Shown: in pieces, positions 19,459 through 30,844 of the stretch | Position numbering within the stretch: position 1 is the first letter of the stretch | How the letters are laid out: every line of letters begins with the position of its first letter | The notes under the pieces: generated by a model | Told to the model about the DNA's origin: nothing | Databases searched by the model: none | What the model saw: the letters and a program-made list of their open reading frames with translations, nothing else | Program-made: the position numbers and the translations under genes | Assembly: GCF_034424155.1 (NCBI RefSeq) | Contig: NZ_CP139993.1 | Location: forward strand, 92,210-156,209 | DNA length: 64,000 bases | Source: Hafnia alvei | GTDB lineage: Bacteria; Pseudomonadota; Gammaproteobacteria; Enterobacterales; Enterobacteriaceae | Direction of reading: 5' to 3'

Positions 19459-20262
19459 ATGACACGTCTCCTGAAAACCCCTAGCATACGCCGCAGTGTT
19501 CATGCTAACGGCGAATTCCAGCAAATGTATTCTACCGATATCGTAAAAGAAAATGCTTACCTTTCAGCCTCCCGCTCGGGGCTGGAATCGAACGAGATCG
19601 CTACCCTTCAGCGCTCTTTGCCTTCCCGGTTTAATCTTCGGCATTTGAAAAAAAATGAATCATTAAAACTCGTACTGCAAAAGAAAGCGGGAAAATCACG
19701 TGTAGTGACCTATAAATTTACGTCCGGTTCATTTAATTACACGGCGTATCGTATATCCGACAAAAAATTCTATAACCTTTCCGATACTTCCGGGAAAGGC
19801 AGTCTCGATTATCCGTTACCGGCCACAGCAAGACTCAGTTCACCTTTCAATCCTGCAAGACTTAACCCGGTATCGGGAAAAGTGAGTCCCCATAATGGCA
19901 TTGATTATTCCATGCCCATGAACACTAAAATAGTCAGCGTCATCGACGGAAAAATCACCCGGACCGAATACAACAGTACCATGGGATATTTTGTTGAAGT
20001 AACGGGAAAAGCCGGTGTTAAAACTCGCTATCTCCACCTCAATAAAATACTCGTTACTAAAGGGGCCAGGGTTACCCGGGGAGGCGCTATTGCGTTATCC
20101 GGTAACAGCGGACGTTCATCCGGTCCTCATCTGCATTACGAGCTGGTCATCAATAACAATCCTGTTAACTCACTGGCGTTCCGGGCAGCGGCACCCGCTG
20201 ATAACAAACTCGAACAGCATGCCTTTGCGCATGCCAGAGACTACGAACGATACCTGGACTGA
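19459..20262 (+). CDS. pcoG: M23 family metallopeptidase PcoG
   Basis: A 267-residue LytM/M23 peptidase that would cut peptidoglycan cross-bridges. Zinc ligands are in SPHNGIDYSMP (HxxxD) and SSGPHLHYELV (HxH), residues about 150 and 225. Such genes sit at this place in the copper/silver island, but their role in copper resistance is unclear. No signal peptide or membrane anchor is visible in this frame; 19237-19458 has hydrophobic-coding fragments in other frames (IITVGLVIQFPELQ), so the N-terminus may have been lost by a frameshift. Confidence 0.8.
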   Translation: MTRLLKTPSIRRSVHANGEFQQMYSTDIVKENAYLSASRSGLESNEIATLQRSLPSRFNLRHLKKNESLKLVLQKKAGKSRVVTYKFTSGSFNYTAYRISDKKFYNLSDTSGKGSLDYPLPATARLSSPFNPARLNPVSGKVSPHNGIDYSMPMNTKIVSVIDGKITRTEYNSTMGYFVEVTGKAGVKTRYLHLNKILVTKGARVTRGGAIALSGNSGRSSGPHLHYELVINNNPVNSLAFRAAAPADNKLEQHAFAHARDYERYLD

Positions 20263-20295
20263 TAACGGGACCGCGACGCGGCCCCGTTTGCCGAA

Positions 20296-20484
20296 TTAAT
20301 TTTTTTTATCGTTCCCACCATCGTGATGTTGGTGATCTCCATGCCCGTGGAAAAGATGCATTAGCGGGCAGACCAGCAATAACAGATATGGCCAGTAACC
20401 TGCCACATGTGACCAGTGTTCGCGCAGGAGGGCAAAAGCCGCGATCGCGGCGACAGCAATAAGCGCATAGGTGGTACTTTTCAT
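20296..20484 (-). CDS. Small DUF2933-type membrane protein
   Basis: A 62-residue protein: two hydrophobic segments (YALIAVAAIAAFALL and YWPYLLLLVCPLMHLF) followed by a His-rich tail (HGHGDHQHHDGGNDKKN) that could bind metal. It lies 40 bases after silP on the same strand and is a regular member of copper/silver islands. Function unknown; inferred inner-membrane metal handling. Confidence 0.75.
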   Translation of the reverse strand: MKSTTYALIAVAAIAAFALLREHWSHVAGYWPYLLLLVCPLMHLFHGHGDHQHHDGGNDKKN

Positions 20485-20524
20485 ACTGGACTCCTTCTGT
20501 TCGTAACAGACCCTTCACTCAGAG

Positions 20525-22972
20525 TTATTTCCCGAGCCTGACACTTTTCAGACGCAACGCATTCACAATGACGCTGACGGAGGAAAGAGCCATGGCCGCT
20601 GCCGCAATAACTGGCGACAGCAGTATTCCATACACAGGATAAAGCAGACCTGCAGCCACAGGCACGCCAAGTGCGTTGTAGATAAATGCAAAAAACAGAT
20701 TCTGTCGGATATTTTTCATGGTGATCTCTGACAGATGACGGGCCCTGTTCAGTATCATCAAGTCGCCTTTGAGAAGGGTGACTCCGGCACTTTCAATTGC
20801 CACATCTGTACCCGTTCCCATGGCTATACCCACGTCAGCCGCTGCCAGCGCCGGGGCATCATTCACACCGTCTCCGGCCATCGCAACCACATGGCCAGAC
20901 GCTTTCAGTCGGGTTATCACTGCTTTTTTGCCATCCGGCAGAATTCCGGCTTCAACCTCATCTATTCCCAGTTTCCGTGCGACTGCTTCAGCAGTAAGCT
21001 GGTTATCCCCGGTGAGCATAACAATGCGGATCCCCGCCTGACGCAAAGCTTTAAGCGCATCCGGCGTGGTTGCTTTCACGGGATCCGAGATAGCTATCAG
21101 GCCTGCAAGGTGCCCGTCTGTGGCCACATAGATAACGGTAGCGCCTTCCATCCGCAACGTATCCGCAACGGCCTTTTGATTATCAATAACGATACTGTTT
21201 TCCTGCATAGCCAGTTCATTACCGATAACAACCCGTTGACCTTCGACATCGCCTGAGACACCTTTACCCGACGGCGCATCAAAATGAGTGACTGCGGGTA
21301 TTGCGATCTCCTTTTCCTGTGCTGCTTTAACTACTGCCATACCCAGCGGATGTTGCGAGCCTTTTTCCACTGCGGCCGTTACACGTAAAAGAGATGTTTC
21401 CCCACCCGGATTGAGACTGATAATCCCTGTCACCGTAGGCGAACCTTCCGTGAGCGTGCCTGTTTTGTCGACAACCAGCGTGTCCACTTTTTCAAGACGC
21501 TCAAGGGCTTCGGCATTCCTGATTAACACCCCGGCCTGGGCTCCTTTGCCTACCCCCACCATTATCGACATCGGTGTGGCCAGCCCCAGTGCGCAGGGGC
21601 AGGCAATAATCAGGACCGACACAGCCGCAATCAGACCGTGCGCCATCCTGGGCTCGGGGCCCCAGACAGACCAGATCACGAAAGCAACAACCGCGATAAG
21701 TATCACCAGAGGAACAAACCAGCCTGAAACGCTGTCAGCCATTCTCTGGATGGGGGCACGCGAACGCTGTGCATCAGCGACCATCTGAACAATTCGTGAG
21801 AGCATCGTTTCATCACCGACTTTCTCTGCACGGATGATAAGACTACCTGTCTGATTAATCGTCCCCCCAATGACAGGGTCACCCTTCGTTTTGGTAACCG
21901 GCATAGACTCCCCGGTCACCATCGATTCATCAACGGTTGTTTTGCCTTCGATCACGATACCGTCGACCGGAATACTCTCTCCAGGTCTGATGCGGAGCTT
22001 ATCGCCAGGCAGGACATCTTCCGCATTAATATCCGTTTCATGACCGTCATGATCCAGCCGTCTGGCGGTTTTGGGGGCAAGGTTCAGAAGCGCAGTAATG
22101 GCGCCTGAGGTTTGTTCCCGTGCCCGCAGCTCAAGAACCTGTCCCAGCAGAACAAGCACCGTAATAACTGCTGCGGCTTCAAAATAAACGGCCACCAGGC
22201 CATCCATGTTTCTGAACGATGCAGGAAACCAGGAGGGGAAGACGGTTGCAATGACGCTGTAAACCCAGGCTACGCCGGTCCCCATTGCAACAAGGGTAAA
22301 CATATTCAGGGAGCGGTTACGTAACGACATTCCGGCCCGGGCGAAGAATGGCCAGCCACACCACAACACGACAGGGGAGGCCAGAAGCAGCTGCAGCCAT
22401 GTGTTGTACTGTGGCGCTACTATATTCCTCAAGTCGGGAAACAGATGAGATCCCATTTCGAGTACCAGAACCGGAAACGCCAGCAACAACCCCAGCCAGA
22501 AGCGTCTTGTCATGTCGTGAAGTTCATCACTCGGCCCCGTGGATGCCGTAGCTACGAGCGGCTCCAGTGCCATTCCACAGACAGGACAGCTTCCGGGACC
22601 ACTGCGGCGTATCTCCGGGTGCATCGGACATGTCCACACACCTTCAGAATTCTCTTTTTCCGCCTGGTGGTGAGGCTGTTTTATCTGATCAGGGCTGACT
22701 TCGTGATGATCGTGGTGATGGTGATGGGAATGTTCACTGGCATCTTCGGTAAGATAACGATCGGGATGGGCTTTAAATTTACTCTCACAGCTGGCGGAGC
22801 AGAAATAAAGTTGATGGTCCTGGTATCGAATGCTGCTGTGCGCCCTGTCGGGCAGGATGGCCATCCCGCACACGGGATCTCTCACCTTATGCAATACGTG
22901 GCCCTCGTCCGGGGATAATGTCTGCTCAGAAGCAGTCTGGTTGTTGTGTTGCACTGCATTGTCATTTTTCAC
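20525..22972 (-). CDS. silP: Silver/copper P1B-type ATPase SilP
   Basis: An 815-residue heavy-metal exporter. Order: YHS-like domain ([27 protein letters not shown]), a His run ([11 protein letters not shown]), a heavy-metal-binding domain ([21 protein letters not shown]), eight membrane helices, the TGES-type actuator (VTGESMPV), the CPC metal site ([12 protein letters not shown]), phosphorylation site [11 protein letters not shown] motif (SQHPLGMAV) and hinge [10 protein letters not shown]. Pumps Ag(I)/Cu(I) from cytoplasm to periplasm. GTG start at 22972 with AGGAGAG upstream. Its leader has an 18-bp tandem duplication. Confidence 0.96.
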   Translation of the reverse strand: MKNDNAVQHNNQTASEQTLSPDEGHVLHKVRDPVCGMAILPDRAHSSIRYQDHQLYFCSASCESKFKAHPDRYLTEDASEHSHHHHHDHHEVSPDQIKQPHHQAEKENSEGVWTCPMHPEIRRSGPGSCPVCGMALEPLVATASTGPSDELHDMTRRFWLGLLLAFPVLVLEMGSHLFPDLRNIVAPQYNTWLQLLLASPVVLWCGWPFFARAGMSLRNRSLNMFTLVAMGTGVAWVYSVIATVFPSWFPASFRNMDGLVAVYFEAAAVITVLVLLGQVLELRAREQTSGAITALLNLAPKTARRLDHDGHETDINAEDVLPGDKLRIRPGESIPVDGIVIEGKTTVDESMVTGESMPVTKTKGDPVIGGTINQTGSLIIRAEKVGDETMLSRIVQMVADAQRSRAPIQRMADSVSGWFVPLVILIAVVAFVIWSVWGPEPRMAHGLIAAVSVLIIACPCALGLATPMSIMVGVGKGAQAGVLIRNAEALERLEKVDTLVVDKTGTLTEGSPTVTGIISLNPGGETSLLRVTAAVEKGSQHPLGMAVVKAAQEKEIAIPAVTHFDAPSGKGVSGDVEGQRVVIGNELAMQENSIVIDNQKAVADTLRMEGATVIYVATDGHLAGLIAISDPVKATTPDALKALRQAGIRIVMLTGDNQLTAEAVARKLGIDEVEAGILPDGKKAVITRLKASGHVVAMAGDGVNDAPALAAADVGIAMGTGTDVAIESAGVTLLKGDLMILNRARHLSEITMKNIRQNLFFAFIYNALGVPVAAGLLYPVYGILLSPVIAAAAMALSSVSVIVNALRLKSVRLGK

Positions 22973-23007
22973 AGTAACTCTCCTTATGCATACCGAAGCA
23001 TCTTCTG

Positions 23008-23043
23008 TCTTCAGGGTATGTCATGTCTTCAGGGTATGTCATG
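23008..23043. repeat. Perfect 18-bp tandem duplication in the silP leader
   Basis: TCTTCAGGGTATGTCATG occurs twice head to tail, 35 bases before the silP start. It could double an operator, extend the leader, or be a simple slippage product. Confidence 0.9.
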
Positions 23044-23116
23044 GATGCGATTACCACGAATATCGCCGGCACAGGAGTGCCTGCTACCGGCGTCCCGTTA
23101 TCAGCCGTTCCGCTGA

Positions 23117-23557
23117 CTATTCGATTCGCTGGAAGACTTTTTTACTTCCATCCGGTGAGAATGCGATAACATCGTAAGCCTCTTTTCGGGCTCCCATCTC
23201 CATTCCAGGACTTCCTGCTGGCATACCGGGGGTGGCGAGACCGTATATACCCGAACCAGACTGCATTGCCTTATGTATCGTTGTCGCAGGCACATGGCCT
23301 TCAATGATCAAATTACCGGCAACCGCGGTATGACAACTTCGTAGTCCTGCAGGAATAGCATGCTTTTCTTTCAGGGCTGACAGCGCCTGATCATTCATGA
23401 CGTGAGTTCGTACTTCAAACCCGTCTTTTTCCATCGCTTTGCCCCACAGGGAACAACAGCCACAGTTTTCAGATTTGTACATATCAATCACTTTTTCACT
23501 CGCCATCGCGGGTAGTGAAAGGCCGAGAGCCAGCGCCATTAGAACCACTTTTTTCAT
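23117..23557 (-). CDS. silG: DUF411 periplasmic metal-binding protein (SilG-like)
   Basis: A 146-residue secreted protein. Signal peptide MKKVVLMALALGLSLPAMA; a CGCC metal motif in YKSENCGCCSLWGKAM; an SCHTAVAGNLIIEGHVPA block, typical of DUF411; and a Met/Gly-rich stretch (GMPAGSPGMEMGARK). Family members bind copper in the periplasm. Start at 23557 follows AGAGGTGAG. It sits between silA and silP on the same strand. The symbol is the one used for this position in the island and I am moderately sure of it. Confidence 0.8.
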   Translation of the reverse strand: MKKVVLMALALGLSLPAMASEKVIDMYKSENCGCCSLWGKAMEKDGFEVRTHVMNDQALSALKEKHAIPAGLRSCHTAVAGNLIIEGHVPATTIHKAMQSGSGIYGLATPGMPAGSPGMEMGARKEAYDVIAFSPDGSKKVFQRIE

Positions 23558-23583
23558 ACTCACCTCTGTATATTATCGATATA

Positions 23584-23599
23584 AACCCTGACGTCAGGG
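23584..23599. promoter_or_regulatory. Perfect 16-bp palindrome before the DUF411 gene
   Basis: ACCCTGACGTCAGGGT is fully self-complementary and lies 26 bases upstream of the DUF411 start. Its position suits an operator. It differs from the CusR-type TGACAA boxes, so another regulator may act here. Confidence 0.5.
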
Positions 23600-23612
23600 T
23601 GAATCAGTAAAG

Positions 23613-23639
23613 AAGGACACCCACAGGGGGTGCCCTTTC
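23613..23639 (-). terminator. Hairpin after silCFBA / before silG
   Basis: On the minus strand the stem AAGGGCACCCC/GGGTGTCCTT ends the silA transcript; the following TCTT is only a weak T-run. Confidence 0.55.
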
Positions 23640-23643
23640 AGGT

Positions 23644-26600
23644 TCAGGACACGCTTTTTTTATGTCTGCGCAGCCAGATTAATTTGTAGGCGGCAGGAAT
23701 AATGAACAGGGACAGCAGCGGAGCCGTGATCATCCCACCAATCATGGGTGCCGCGATACGGCTCATGACTTCTGAACCTGCACCGGTTCCCCAGAGTATT
23801 GGCAGCAGACCCGCAATGATCACCGCCACGGTCATGGCTTTCGGCCGGACACGCAGTACGGCACCATGATAGAGGGCTTCATCAAGGCCTTCCGGTGTGA
23901 ACGTCTCTTTACGGGACAATTCCGGGTGCGCTTCAATGGCATGACGCAGATACATCAGCATGACCACGCCAAACTCTGCTGCCACCCCGGCCAGGGCGAT
24001 AAACCCGGTTCCGGTCGCCACTGACATATGGAAGCCCTGCCAGTACAGGAACCATATCCCGCCAACCAGGGCAAACGGCAGGCTCATCAGGATCAACAGG
24101 GCTTCATCAACCCTGCGGAATGCCAGATATAACAGGATGAAGATGATCATCACCGTCATCGGTACCATCAGTTTTAATTTCTTATTGGCGTGCTCGAGTA
24201 ATTCAAACTGTCCTGAGAATGCCACACTGGTCCCCGGTCTCAGTTTCACTTTCTCACTGATGGCCGTCTTAATATCGTTCACCACCGACACCATGTCCCT
24301 GCCGCGGGCATCAACATAAATCCAGCTGGCTGGCCGGGCATTTTCGGTTTTCAGCATGGTTGGTCCGGAAACGACCTTAATATCGGCAACATCGCCCAGC
24401 GTAATTTGCTGCTTCATTGGGGTCAGGATTGGCATCTCTCTCAACGCCTGCGGACTGTTACGGTAATCCTGCGGATAGCGAATGTTAATAGGGTACCGGG
24501 CCACGCCTTCAACCGTCTCACCCACCATAGCCCCACCGATTGCTGAAGAGACGAACAGCTGGACGTCGCCCACAGTCATCCCGTACCGGGAAGCTTTTTC
24601 CCGGTTAATGTCCACATCAATATAACGTCCACCTTCCAGTCGTTCAGCCAGTGCGGAAACCACACCAGGTACGGTTTTAGCGACTGCTTCGATACTCTGT
24701 GCTGTTACATCGATATCCGACAGAACAGTACCCGATACCTTAATACCTATCGGACTTTTAATGCCGGTTGAGAGCATATCAATACGGTTACGGATAGGCG
24801 GTACCCAGAGGTTGGCCAGACCCGGTAAACGGACGGTCCTGTCGAGTTCTTCAATAATCTTGTCAATCGTCATGCCTGGACGCCACTGATCCTCAGGTTT
24901 CAGTTGGATGGTGGTTTCCATCATTTCGAGCGGAGCAGAATCCGTGGCGGTCTCAGCCTTACCGGTCTTGCCAAAAACTGAGGCCACTTCAGGCACCGTT
25001 TTGATTAGTTTGTCCGTGGTCTGTAAGAGCGCAGCAGCTTCTCCAGGAGACACGCCAGGTAACGTTGACGGCATATACAACAGGTCACCTTCGTTAATCT
25101 TCGGTAAAAACTCGCCGCCCACCTGACTCAGTGGCCAGATAACAGTGAAAATGGATAAAGCCGCAACCAGCAGGGTTGTTTTTGGCCAGTGTAGTACCCT
25201 GAGCAGTAACGGGTGATACGCTTTAATCAGCAACCGGTTCAGTGGGTTACTGGTCTCAGCAGGAATTTTCCCGCGGATCCAGAACCCCATCAGAATAGGG
25301 ATAACAATGATTGCCAGTATGGCTGCACCCGCCATGGAATACGTTTTTGTAAAGGCCAGCGGACCAAACAGACGCCCTTCCTGCCCTTCCAGGGTAAAAA
25401 TAGGAATGAACGATAATGTGATAATCAGCAGGCTGATAAACAGCGCTGGACCCACTTCAACGGAGGCGTCAGTGATAACCTTCCAGCGGGTGGCATTATC
25501 AATCTGTTCCCCGGGATGCTGATGGTCCCACTCCTCAAGCCGTTTATGCGCGTTTTCGATCATGACGATGGCGGCATCCACCATCGCTCCGACGGCTATT
25601 GCAATCCCTCCCAGCGACATAATGTTGGCATTCAGCCCCTGGAAGTGCATAACAATGAAGGCGATACACAGGCCAAGTGGCAGAGAAATAATCGCCACCA
25701 GGGCAGAACGGACATGCCAGAGGAACAGTGCGCAAACGACAGCAACAACGATAAACTCTTCAAGAAGCTTGTAACTGAGGTTGTCAATCGCGCGATCGAT
25801 TAACTGGCTGCGATCGTATGTCGTTACGATCTCCACTCCTTCAGGCAGGCTGGCCTTCAGCGTGTCCAGTTTATCCCTCACCGCCGTGATGACTTCGCGT
25901 GCATTTTTGCCCGAACGCAGGATCACCACGCCGCCAGCGACTTCGCCCTGACCATTAAGCTCAGCGATACCACGCCGCATTTCCGGCCCCATTTGTACGC
26001 GGGCAACATCACGGAGGTAAACAGGTACTCCGTTTTCCCCCGTTTTCAGGACGATATTTTTAAAATCATCAATAGTCTGAAGATAACCGCTGGCCCGGAC
26101 CATATACTCTGACTCAGCAATTTCAACAGATGAGCCACCGGCTTCCTGGTTAGATGAGCTAAGAGCTTGTTTTACTTCTGGCAGGCTGATGCCGTACTGC
26201 GTCAGTTTTACCGGGTCAAGCTGGATCTGATACTGCTTAACCACGCCGCCTACGGATGCAACTTCAGCGACATTAGGAATGGTTTTCAGTTCAAATTTCA
26301 GGAACCAGTCCTGCAGAGAACGAAGTTCTGACAGATCGTGTTTTCCGCTGTGATCGACCAGGGCATATTCAAATATCCAGCCCACCCCCGTGGCATCAGG
26401 GCCAATCTCAGAACTTACGCCGGCAGGCAGTTTTCCCTGAACCTGATTCAGGTATTCCAGGACTCGGGACCGGGCCCAGTACAGATCAGTGCCATCTTCA
26501 AAAATGACATACACATACGAATCCCCGAACTGTGAAAAACCACGCACGGTTTTTGCGCCAGGCACGGATAGCATGGTGGTGGTAAGTGGATAGGTGACCT

Positions 26601-26790
26601 GGTTTTCTACAATCTGCGGGGCCTGGCCGGGATAGCTGGTTTTGATAATGACCTGTACATCTGACAGGTCAGGCAAGGCATCGACCGGCGTGTTAATAAT
26701 CGTCCATGTACCCCAGATGCTGAGAAACAAGGCCCCCATCATGACCAGGAAACGGTTGGCGACAGAGCGCCGGATAATCCATTCAATCAT
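23644..26790 (-). CDS. silA: Silver/copper RND efflux pump SilA
   Basis: A 1,048-residue heavy-metal RND (CusA-type) pump. Typical segments: start [20 protein letters not shown], twelve membrane helices, the proton-relay helix [20 protein letters not shown], and the periplasmic Met-containing clefts ([31 protein letters not shown]). It takes Ag(I)/Cu(I) from the periplasm (SilF) or cytoplasm and drives it out through SilB and SilC. It ends 11 bases from the silB stop in an operon silC-F-B-A. Full length. Confidence 0.97.
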   Translation of the reverse strand: MIEWIIRRSVANRFLVMMGALFLSIWGTWTIINTPVDALPDLSDVQVIIKTSYPGQAPQIVENQVTYPLTTTMLSVPGAKTVRGFSQFGDSYVYVIFEDGTDLYWARSRVLEYLNQVQGKLPAGVSSEIGPDATGVGWIFEYALVDHSGKHDLSELRSLQDWFLKFELKTIPNVAEVASVGGVVKQYQIQLDPVKLTQYGISLPEVKQALSSSNQEAGGSSVEIAESEYMVRASGYLQTIDDFKNIVLKTGENGVPVYLRDVARVQMGPEMRRGIAELNGQGEVAGGVVILRSGKNAREVITAVRDKLDTLKASLPEGVEIVTTYDRSQLIDRAIDNLSYKLLEEFIVVAVVCALFLWHVRSALVAIISLPLGLCIAFIVMHFQGLNANIMSLGGIAIAVGAMVDAAIVMIENAHKRLEEWDHQHPGEQIDNATRWKVITDASVEVGPALFISLLIITLSFIPIFTLEGQEGRLFGPLAFTKTYSMAGAAILAIIVIPILMGFWIRGKIPAETSNPLNRLLIKAYHPLLLRVLHWPKTTLLVAALSIFTVIWPLSQVGGEFLPKINEGDLLYMPSTLPGVSPGEAAALLQTTDKLIKTVPEVASVFGKTGKAETATDSAPLEMMETTIQLKPEDQWRPGMTIDKIIEELDRTVRLPGLANLWVPPIRNRIDMLSTGIKSPIGIKVSGTVLSDIDVTAQSIEAVAKTVPGVVSALAERLEGGRYIDVDINREKASRYGMTVGDVQLFVSSAIGGAMVGETVEGVARYPINIRYPQDYRNSPQALREMPILTPMKQQITLGDVADIKVVSGPTMLKTENARPASWIYVDARGRDMVSVVNDIKTAISEKVKLRPGTSVAFSGQFELLEHANKKLKLMVPMTVMIIFILLYLAFRRVDEALLILMSLPFALVGGIWFLYWQGFHMSVATGTGFIALAGVAAEFGVVMLMYLRHAIEAHPELSRKETFTPEGLDEALYHGAVLRVRPKAMTVAVIIAGLLPILWGTGAGSEVMSRIAAPMIGGMITAPLLSLFIIPAAYKLIWLRRHKKSVS

Positions 26791-26800
26791 CGTCGTCTCC

Positions 26801-28093
26801 TCAGTGCCCTGAATGCATATTTACAGGCTGGTCAGACACTGCTGGCATACTGCTTTCTGTTTTTTCAGGGTGGCGCATACGTTCCAGCGCGCCCGTAATA
26901 TTGGCTTCGGAGTCAATGAGGAACAGGCCACTGACCACCACGATATCGCCTTCATTCAGGCCGGAACCGATGCCGGACTGTTGCTGTGATTCATGCAGAA
27001 CGTGGATCTGTTTCGGCACAAACTTGCCTTCATCATCAACAGTAATCACACGCTGTTCTTTGCCAGTATCGATAACGGCCTGGCTTGGTATCAGCAGCAT
27101 CTCCTGGCTCTTGGTATTCAGTTTCAGATAGGCATTCATGCCCGGTTTCAGGAGTTCATCTTTGTTAGTGACCTGCAGACGAACCTGCAGCGTGCGGGTT
27201 GTCTGGTCCACACTCGGCAGAATGTTCCATTTTTCGACATGAAACGTTTTATCCGGATATGCCGGGACCGAGATTTCAAATTGCGACGTATCTTTCAGCA
27301 GATAGGCAATTGATTCAGGAACTGCGGCACTGATCCAGACCGGATCCATCCCCTGAATCTGCGCCACTACTTTATCTTTCGAAATATTCATTCCGGTACG
27401 CAGGTCAAACGCTGTAATAACACCGTCTATAGGAGCTTTAATGGTAAAACGGGTCTGGATGCTCCGGGTAGAACGCAGTCTCTGAATATCCTCTTCCGGC
27501 ATACCTGCCAGGCGAAGCCGTTCCAGAACGCCTTTAATTTGCGTGGAAGTACCGCCGGTGCTGGATAACAAAAGGAATTCACTCTGTGCTTCCACCCAGT
27601 CCGGAATGGTAATATCGATAAGTGGCGTACCCTTCTTCACATGATCGCCAGTCGTCATGGGGTAGACTTTTTCGACAAACCCGTCAGAACGCGCCTGCAC
27701 AATAACAAACTGATACTCGTTATAGCTGACATTAGCCGGGATTGTCTGGGAATAATTCAACATACCACGCGTGACTTTTTGCGTTTTTAATCCCAGGTTC
27801 TGAACCTGAGTTGGATCAATACGGATCCCGCTACTGCTGCTCTCGCCGCTTTCATCAGCATATTTAGGCACCAGGTCCATATCCATAAAGGGAGATTTTC
27901 CGGGTTTATCAAATTTGGTATCCGGTTTCATTGGGTCATACCAGAAAAGCACCTTTCGTTCCGGTGCCTTTTGTTCTGTTTTTTCTGTCTTTTGTGCTGA
28001 GTTTACATACTGCCAGGCAGTAACCGATATCAGCCCCCCTGCTATGAGGCTGCTGATAATTATTGCAGCATATTTTATCTTTAAAGAAGCCAT
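26801..28093 (-). CDS. silB: Membrane-fusion protein SilB
   Basis: A 430-residue CusB-type adaptor: an N-terminal membrane anchor ([19 protein letters not shown]), a heavy-metal-binding motif ([31 protein letters not shown]) whose Met residues bind Ag/Cu, a lipoyl/coiled-coil hairpin (residues 130-240) and beta-barrel domains. Links SilA to SilC. The C-terminus has MHSGH. Confidence 0.97.
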   Translation of the reverse strand: MASLKIKYAAIIISSLIAGGLISVTAWQYVNSAQKTEKTEQKAPERKVLFWYDPMKPDTKFDKPGKSPFMDMDLVPKYADESGESSSSGIRIDPTQVQNLGLKTQKVTRGMLNYSQTIPANVSYNEYQFVIVQARSDGFVEKVYPMTTGDHVKKGTPLIDITIPDWVEAQSEFLLLSSTGGTSTQIKGVLERLRLAGMPEEDIQRLRSTRSIQTRFTIKAPIDGVITAFDLRTGMNISKDKVVAQIQGMDPVWISAAVPESIAYLLKDTSQFEISVPAYPDKTFHVEKWNILPSVDQTTRTLQVRLQVTNKDELLKPGMNAYLKLNTKSQEMLLIPSQAVIDTGKEQRVITVDDEGKFVPKQIHVLHESQQQSGIGSGLNEGDIVVVSGLFLIDSEANITGALERMRHPEKTESSMPAVSDQPVNMHSGH

Positions 28094-28206
28094 ACAATTT
28101 TCCGCTAAAAAATCAAAACACCTGGCATATGCGCCTGACGGTTAACTCACACATATACCTATGTGAATGTACAGGCGCACAGGATGTAATCGCTCCGGAC
28201 AGCCAA

Positions 28207-28560
28207 TCAGGACTGCGTCACGTTAATGCTTTTAAGTAAAGAAATATTACCCTGCTGAATAAACGAGAAATCAACGTGGCTGCCAGTTTTCAGGGCATTA
28301 ATAGCGTCGTCTGCATTAACAAAAGTGAAGCGCATGGTCATTGCAGGCCAGCCCACATCAGGGATAGCTTCGTGCGAAATGGTGATTTTTTTACTATTCA
28401 TATCAATGGCTTTAACGACACCGGAGCCCCTGATAACCTGCTGTACCGAAGCGTCACTGGCAGCATTCATATCACCATGCTGATGTGTTTCAGCATGAAG
28501 ACCGGCAGAAAATATGACAGAGAAGGCACCAAATAAAACGGCTTTAAATGAATTACGCAT
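28207..28560 (-). CDS. silF: Periplasmic Ag/Cu chaperone SilF
   Basis: A 117-residue CusF homologue. Signal peptide to about residue 22 (GAFSVIFSAGLHA), then a His-containing start and the metal site ITISHEAIPDVGWPAMTMRF: His, Trp and two Met, the CusF Cu(I)/Ag(I) ligand set. Delivers metal to SilB/SilA. Confidence 0.97.
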   Translation of the reverse strand: MRNSFKAVLFGAFSVIFSAGLHAETHQHGDMNAASDASVQQVIRGSGVVKAIDMNSKKITISHEAIPDVGWPAMTMRFTFVNADDAINALKTGSHVDFSFIQQGNISLLKSINVTQS

Positions 28561-28588
28561 TTTAAATTTCCTGATTAATTAAATAAAT

Positions 28589-29974
28589 TTACTCTACCCA
28601 ACCGCCACCCAGTGCGGTAAACAGATTAATTTCGTTAACCTGCCGGGAATAGGTAAGATCGAGAATGGTTTGCTGCGTAGCGAAGAGAGAACGCTCTGCA
28701 TCCAGCACTTCAATGTAACTGACAGCACCACTGGAATATAATCCTCTGGCACGCTGGAGAGTTATCTGAAGTGAATCAAGATAACGCTGCTGTGACTCAA
28801 GTTGCTGGCTAAGGCTGTCGCGCAGCGCAAGCGTGTCGGAAACATCCTTAAAGGCTGACTGAATTTTTTGTTCGTAATTAACCACCGACTGTTGCTGGCG
28901 AATTTCAGCCAGCTTCAGATTGGCTTTATTCCTGCCAGCATTAAATATAGGAATTTCAATTTTAGGGATAAAATTCCACATTCCACTTCCTGACGTAAAC
29001 AGGCTGGACAGCTCCGTACTGCTTGCGGAAAGACCACTGGTCAGGGTAATTGAGGGGAAAAAGGCCGCTCGCGCTGCGCCAATATTGGCATCAGCCGCTT
29101 TCAGCTGATATTCCGCTTCCATAATATCCGGTCGCTGCAGCAAAATTTGTGAAGACAGATTTGGTGGCAATTTTACTGGGGCTATCTCCCCGCCTTTCAT
29201 CCCTTTTTCTGACGGAAGTGCGCGGTACGTTCCCAGCACCAGTTGCAGGGCATTGTTTGCCTGAGCCAGATCGCCTTCTCGTTTGGCTATTTCGGCGCGG
29301 GTACTTTCGATTTGTCCTCGCGCCTGTTCAAGTGCCAGAACGTTCGTACTCCCGGTCACGAGCTGCTGCTCAACGAAAGCATAGGACTGTTGATAATTTT
29401 TCAGCGTTTCCCGCGCAATACGAAGTTGTTCGTACGCCAGTTGCTGGCTGAAATAGCTTTGTGAAACGTTGGATACCAGAAGGATGTGTACGGCCCGACG
29501 GGCTTCTTCGCTGGCAAAGTAGTTCTGGCGATCAGCATCACTCATGTTCTTAAGTTTGCCGAAAAAATCGAGCTCATAACTGAACTCCAGACCTGCGTCG
29601 TACTCCTGTGTGGTCGGCTTGTCACCTTTCAGACCACCGCTGTATGTGATCCCGGATGAGGCATTCAGCTGGGGATAACGATCTGCATCCGTGACGTTGA
29701 ACTGGGCCCGGGCCTCTTCAACCTTCAGTGCAGCCATTCTCAAATCACGGTTATTAGTCAGGGCTTCAGTAATCAGCCGGGTGACCTGGGGATCGACAAA
29801 AAAGTTACGCCAGCCCGTATCCTGATAGCCATTCACCGCTGGCGTCAGGCTGTTACGGGACAGTGAAAACTGCTGGGGTACCGGTGCTGCCGGACGCTGA
29901 TATTCAGGCGCCAGAGAGACACAACCAGCCAGAATGAAGATTGTGCTGATGCTGAGTAGTTTTAATTTGAACAT
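28589..29974 (-). CDS. silC: Outer-membrane channel SilC
   Basis: A 461-residue TolC/OprM-type lipoprotein. Lipobox in ISTIFILAGCVSLAPEYQRP; two internally repeated alpha-helical halves (VEEARAQFNVTDADRYPQLN and LKAADANIGAARAAFFPSIT), typical of outer-membrane factors. Forms the exit duct of SilCBA. First gene of the operon; the CusR-like box lies about 100 bases upstream. Confidence 0.97.
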   Translation of the reverse strand: MFKLKLLSISTIFILAGCVSLAPEYQRPAAPVPQQFSLSRNSLTPAVNGYQDTGWRNFFVDPQVTRLITEALTNNRDLRMAALKVEEARAQFNVTDADRYPQLNASSGITYSGGLKGDKPTTQEYDAGLEFSYELDFFGKLKNMSDADRQNYFASEEARRAVHILLVSNVSQSYFSQQLAYEQLRIARETLKNYQQSYAFVEQQLVTGSTNVLALEQARGQIESTRAEIAKREGDLAQANNALQLVLGTYRALPSEKGMKGGEIAPVKLPPNLSSQILLQRPDIMEAEYQLKAADANIGAARAAFFPSITLTSGLSASSTELSSLFTSGSGMWNFIPKIEIPIFNAGRNKANLKLAEIRQQQSVVNYEQKIQSAFKDVSDTLALRDSLSQQLESQQRYLDSLQITLQRARGLYSSGAVSYIEVLDAERSLFATQQTILDLTYSRQVNEINLFTALGGGWVE

Positions 29975-30076
29975 ATTGCTTCTCGTCCAGGCAGACCTGG
30001 TAAATGGTTCAAATGAAGTTCAGAGTATTACCAGGGTTACTTTACAGAATGCACTCTGTTTGTCGGGTGACAGAAT

Positions 30077-30094
30077 AATGACAATGTTGTCATT
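30077..30094. promoter_or_regulatory. SilR/CusR box between silC and silR
   Basis: Palindrome AATGACAA-TG-TTGTCATT in the divergent silC/silR promoter region, matching the known CusR/SilR box (TGACAA arms). It explains joint induction of silCFBA and silRS by Ag(I)/Cu(I). Confidence 0.9.
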
Positions 30095-30163
30095 TTTACG
30101 GTAATTCGTTGATTACGATCGTGGGCGCAATAGAATGACATTAGCAGCCAGACGGGGAGCAAG

Positions 30164-30844
30164 ATGAAAATATTGATCGTCGAAGACGAAATTAAAACAG
30201 GTGAATATCTCAGCAAAGGGCTTACAGAGGCAGGGTTCGTAGTGGATCACGCTGATAATGGTCTTACCGGATATCATCTCGCCATGACAGCCGAGTATGA
30301 TTTAGTCATTCTGGACATCATGCTGCCTGATGTGAACGGCTGGGATATCATCCGCATGCTGCGCACTGCCGGAAAGGGTATGCCGGTCTTACTACTGACG
30401 GCCCTCGGCACGATCGAACACAGGGTCAAAGGACTGGAACTGGGTGCGGACGATTATCTGGTTAAACCCTTTGCGTTTGCCGAACTGCTGGCCCGGGTGA
30501 GAACCCTTCTGAGGCGGGGAAACGCGATGATCACGGAAAGCCAGTTTAGGGTGGCTGATCTCTCGATGGATCTCGTATCCAGAAAAGTCAGTCGCGCCGG
30601 AAACCGCATTGTGCTCACCAGTAAAGAGTTCAGCCTGCTGGAATTTTTCATTCGCCATCAGGGCGAGGTTCTTCCCCGCTCCCTGATTGCCTCTCAGGTC
30701 TGGGACATGAATTTTGACAGCGACACTAACGCGATTGATGTCGCCGTAAAGCGACTCCGCGCTAAAATAGACAACGATTACGGGACAAAGCTGATCCAGA
30801 CTGTCCGGGGCGTGGGCTATATGCTGGAGGCCCCGGATGCATAG
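30164..30844 (+). CDS. silR: Silver response regulator SilR
   Basis: A 226-residue OmpR-type regulator. Phospho-Asp in [19 protein letters not shown], Lys in [14 protein letters not shown], winged helix with [19 protein letters not shown] and [18 protein letters not shown]. Activates silCFBA, silRS and silE. RBS GGGGAG precedes the ATG. Its end overlaps the silS start by 8 bases. Confidence 0.97.
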   Translation: MKILIVEDEIKTGEYLSKGLTEAGFVVDHADNGLTGYHLAMTAEYDLVILDIMLPDVNGWDIIRMLRTAGKGMPVLLLTALGTIEHRVKGLELGADDYLVKPFAFAELLARVRTLLRRGNAMITESQFRVADLSMDLVSRKVSRAGNRIVLTSKEFSLLEFFIRHQGEVLPRSLIASQVWDMNFDSDTNAIDVAVKRLRAKIDNDYGTKLIQTVRGVGYMLEAPDA

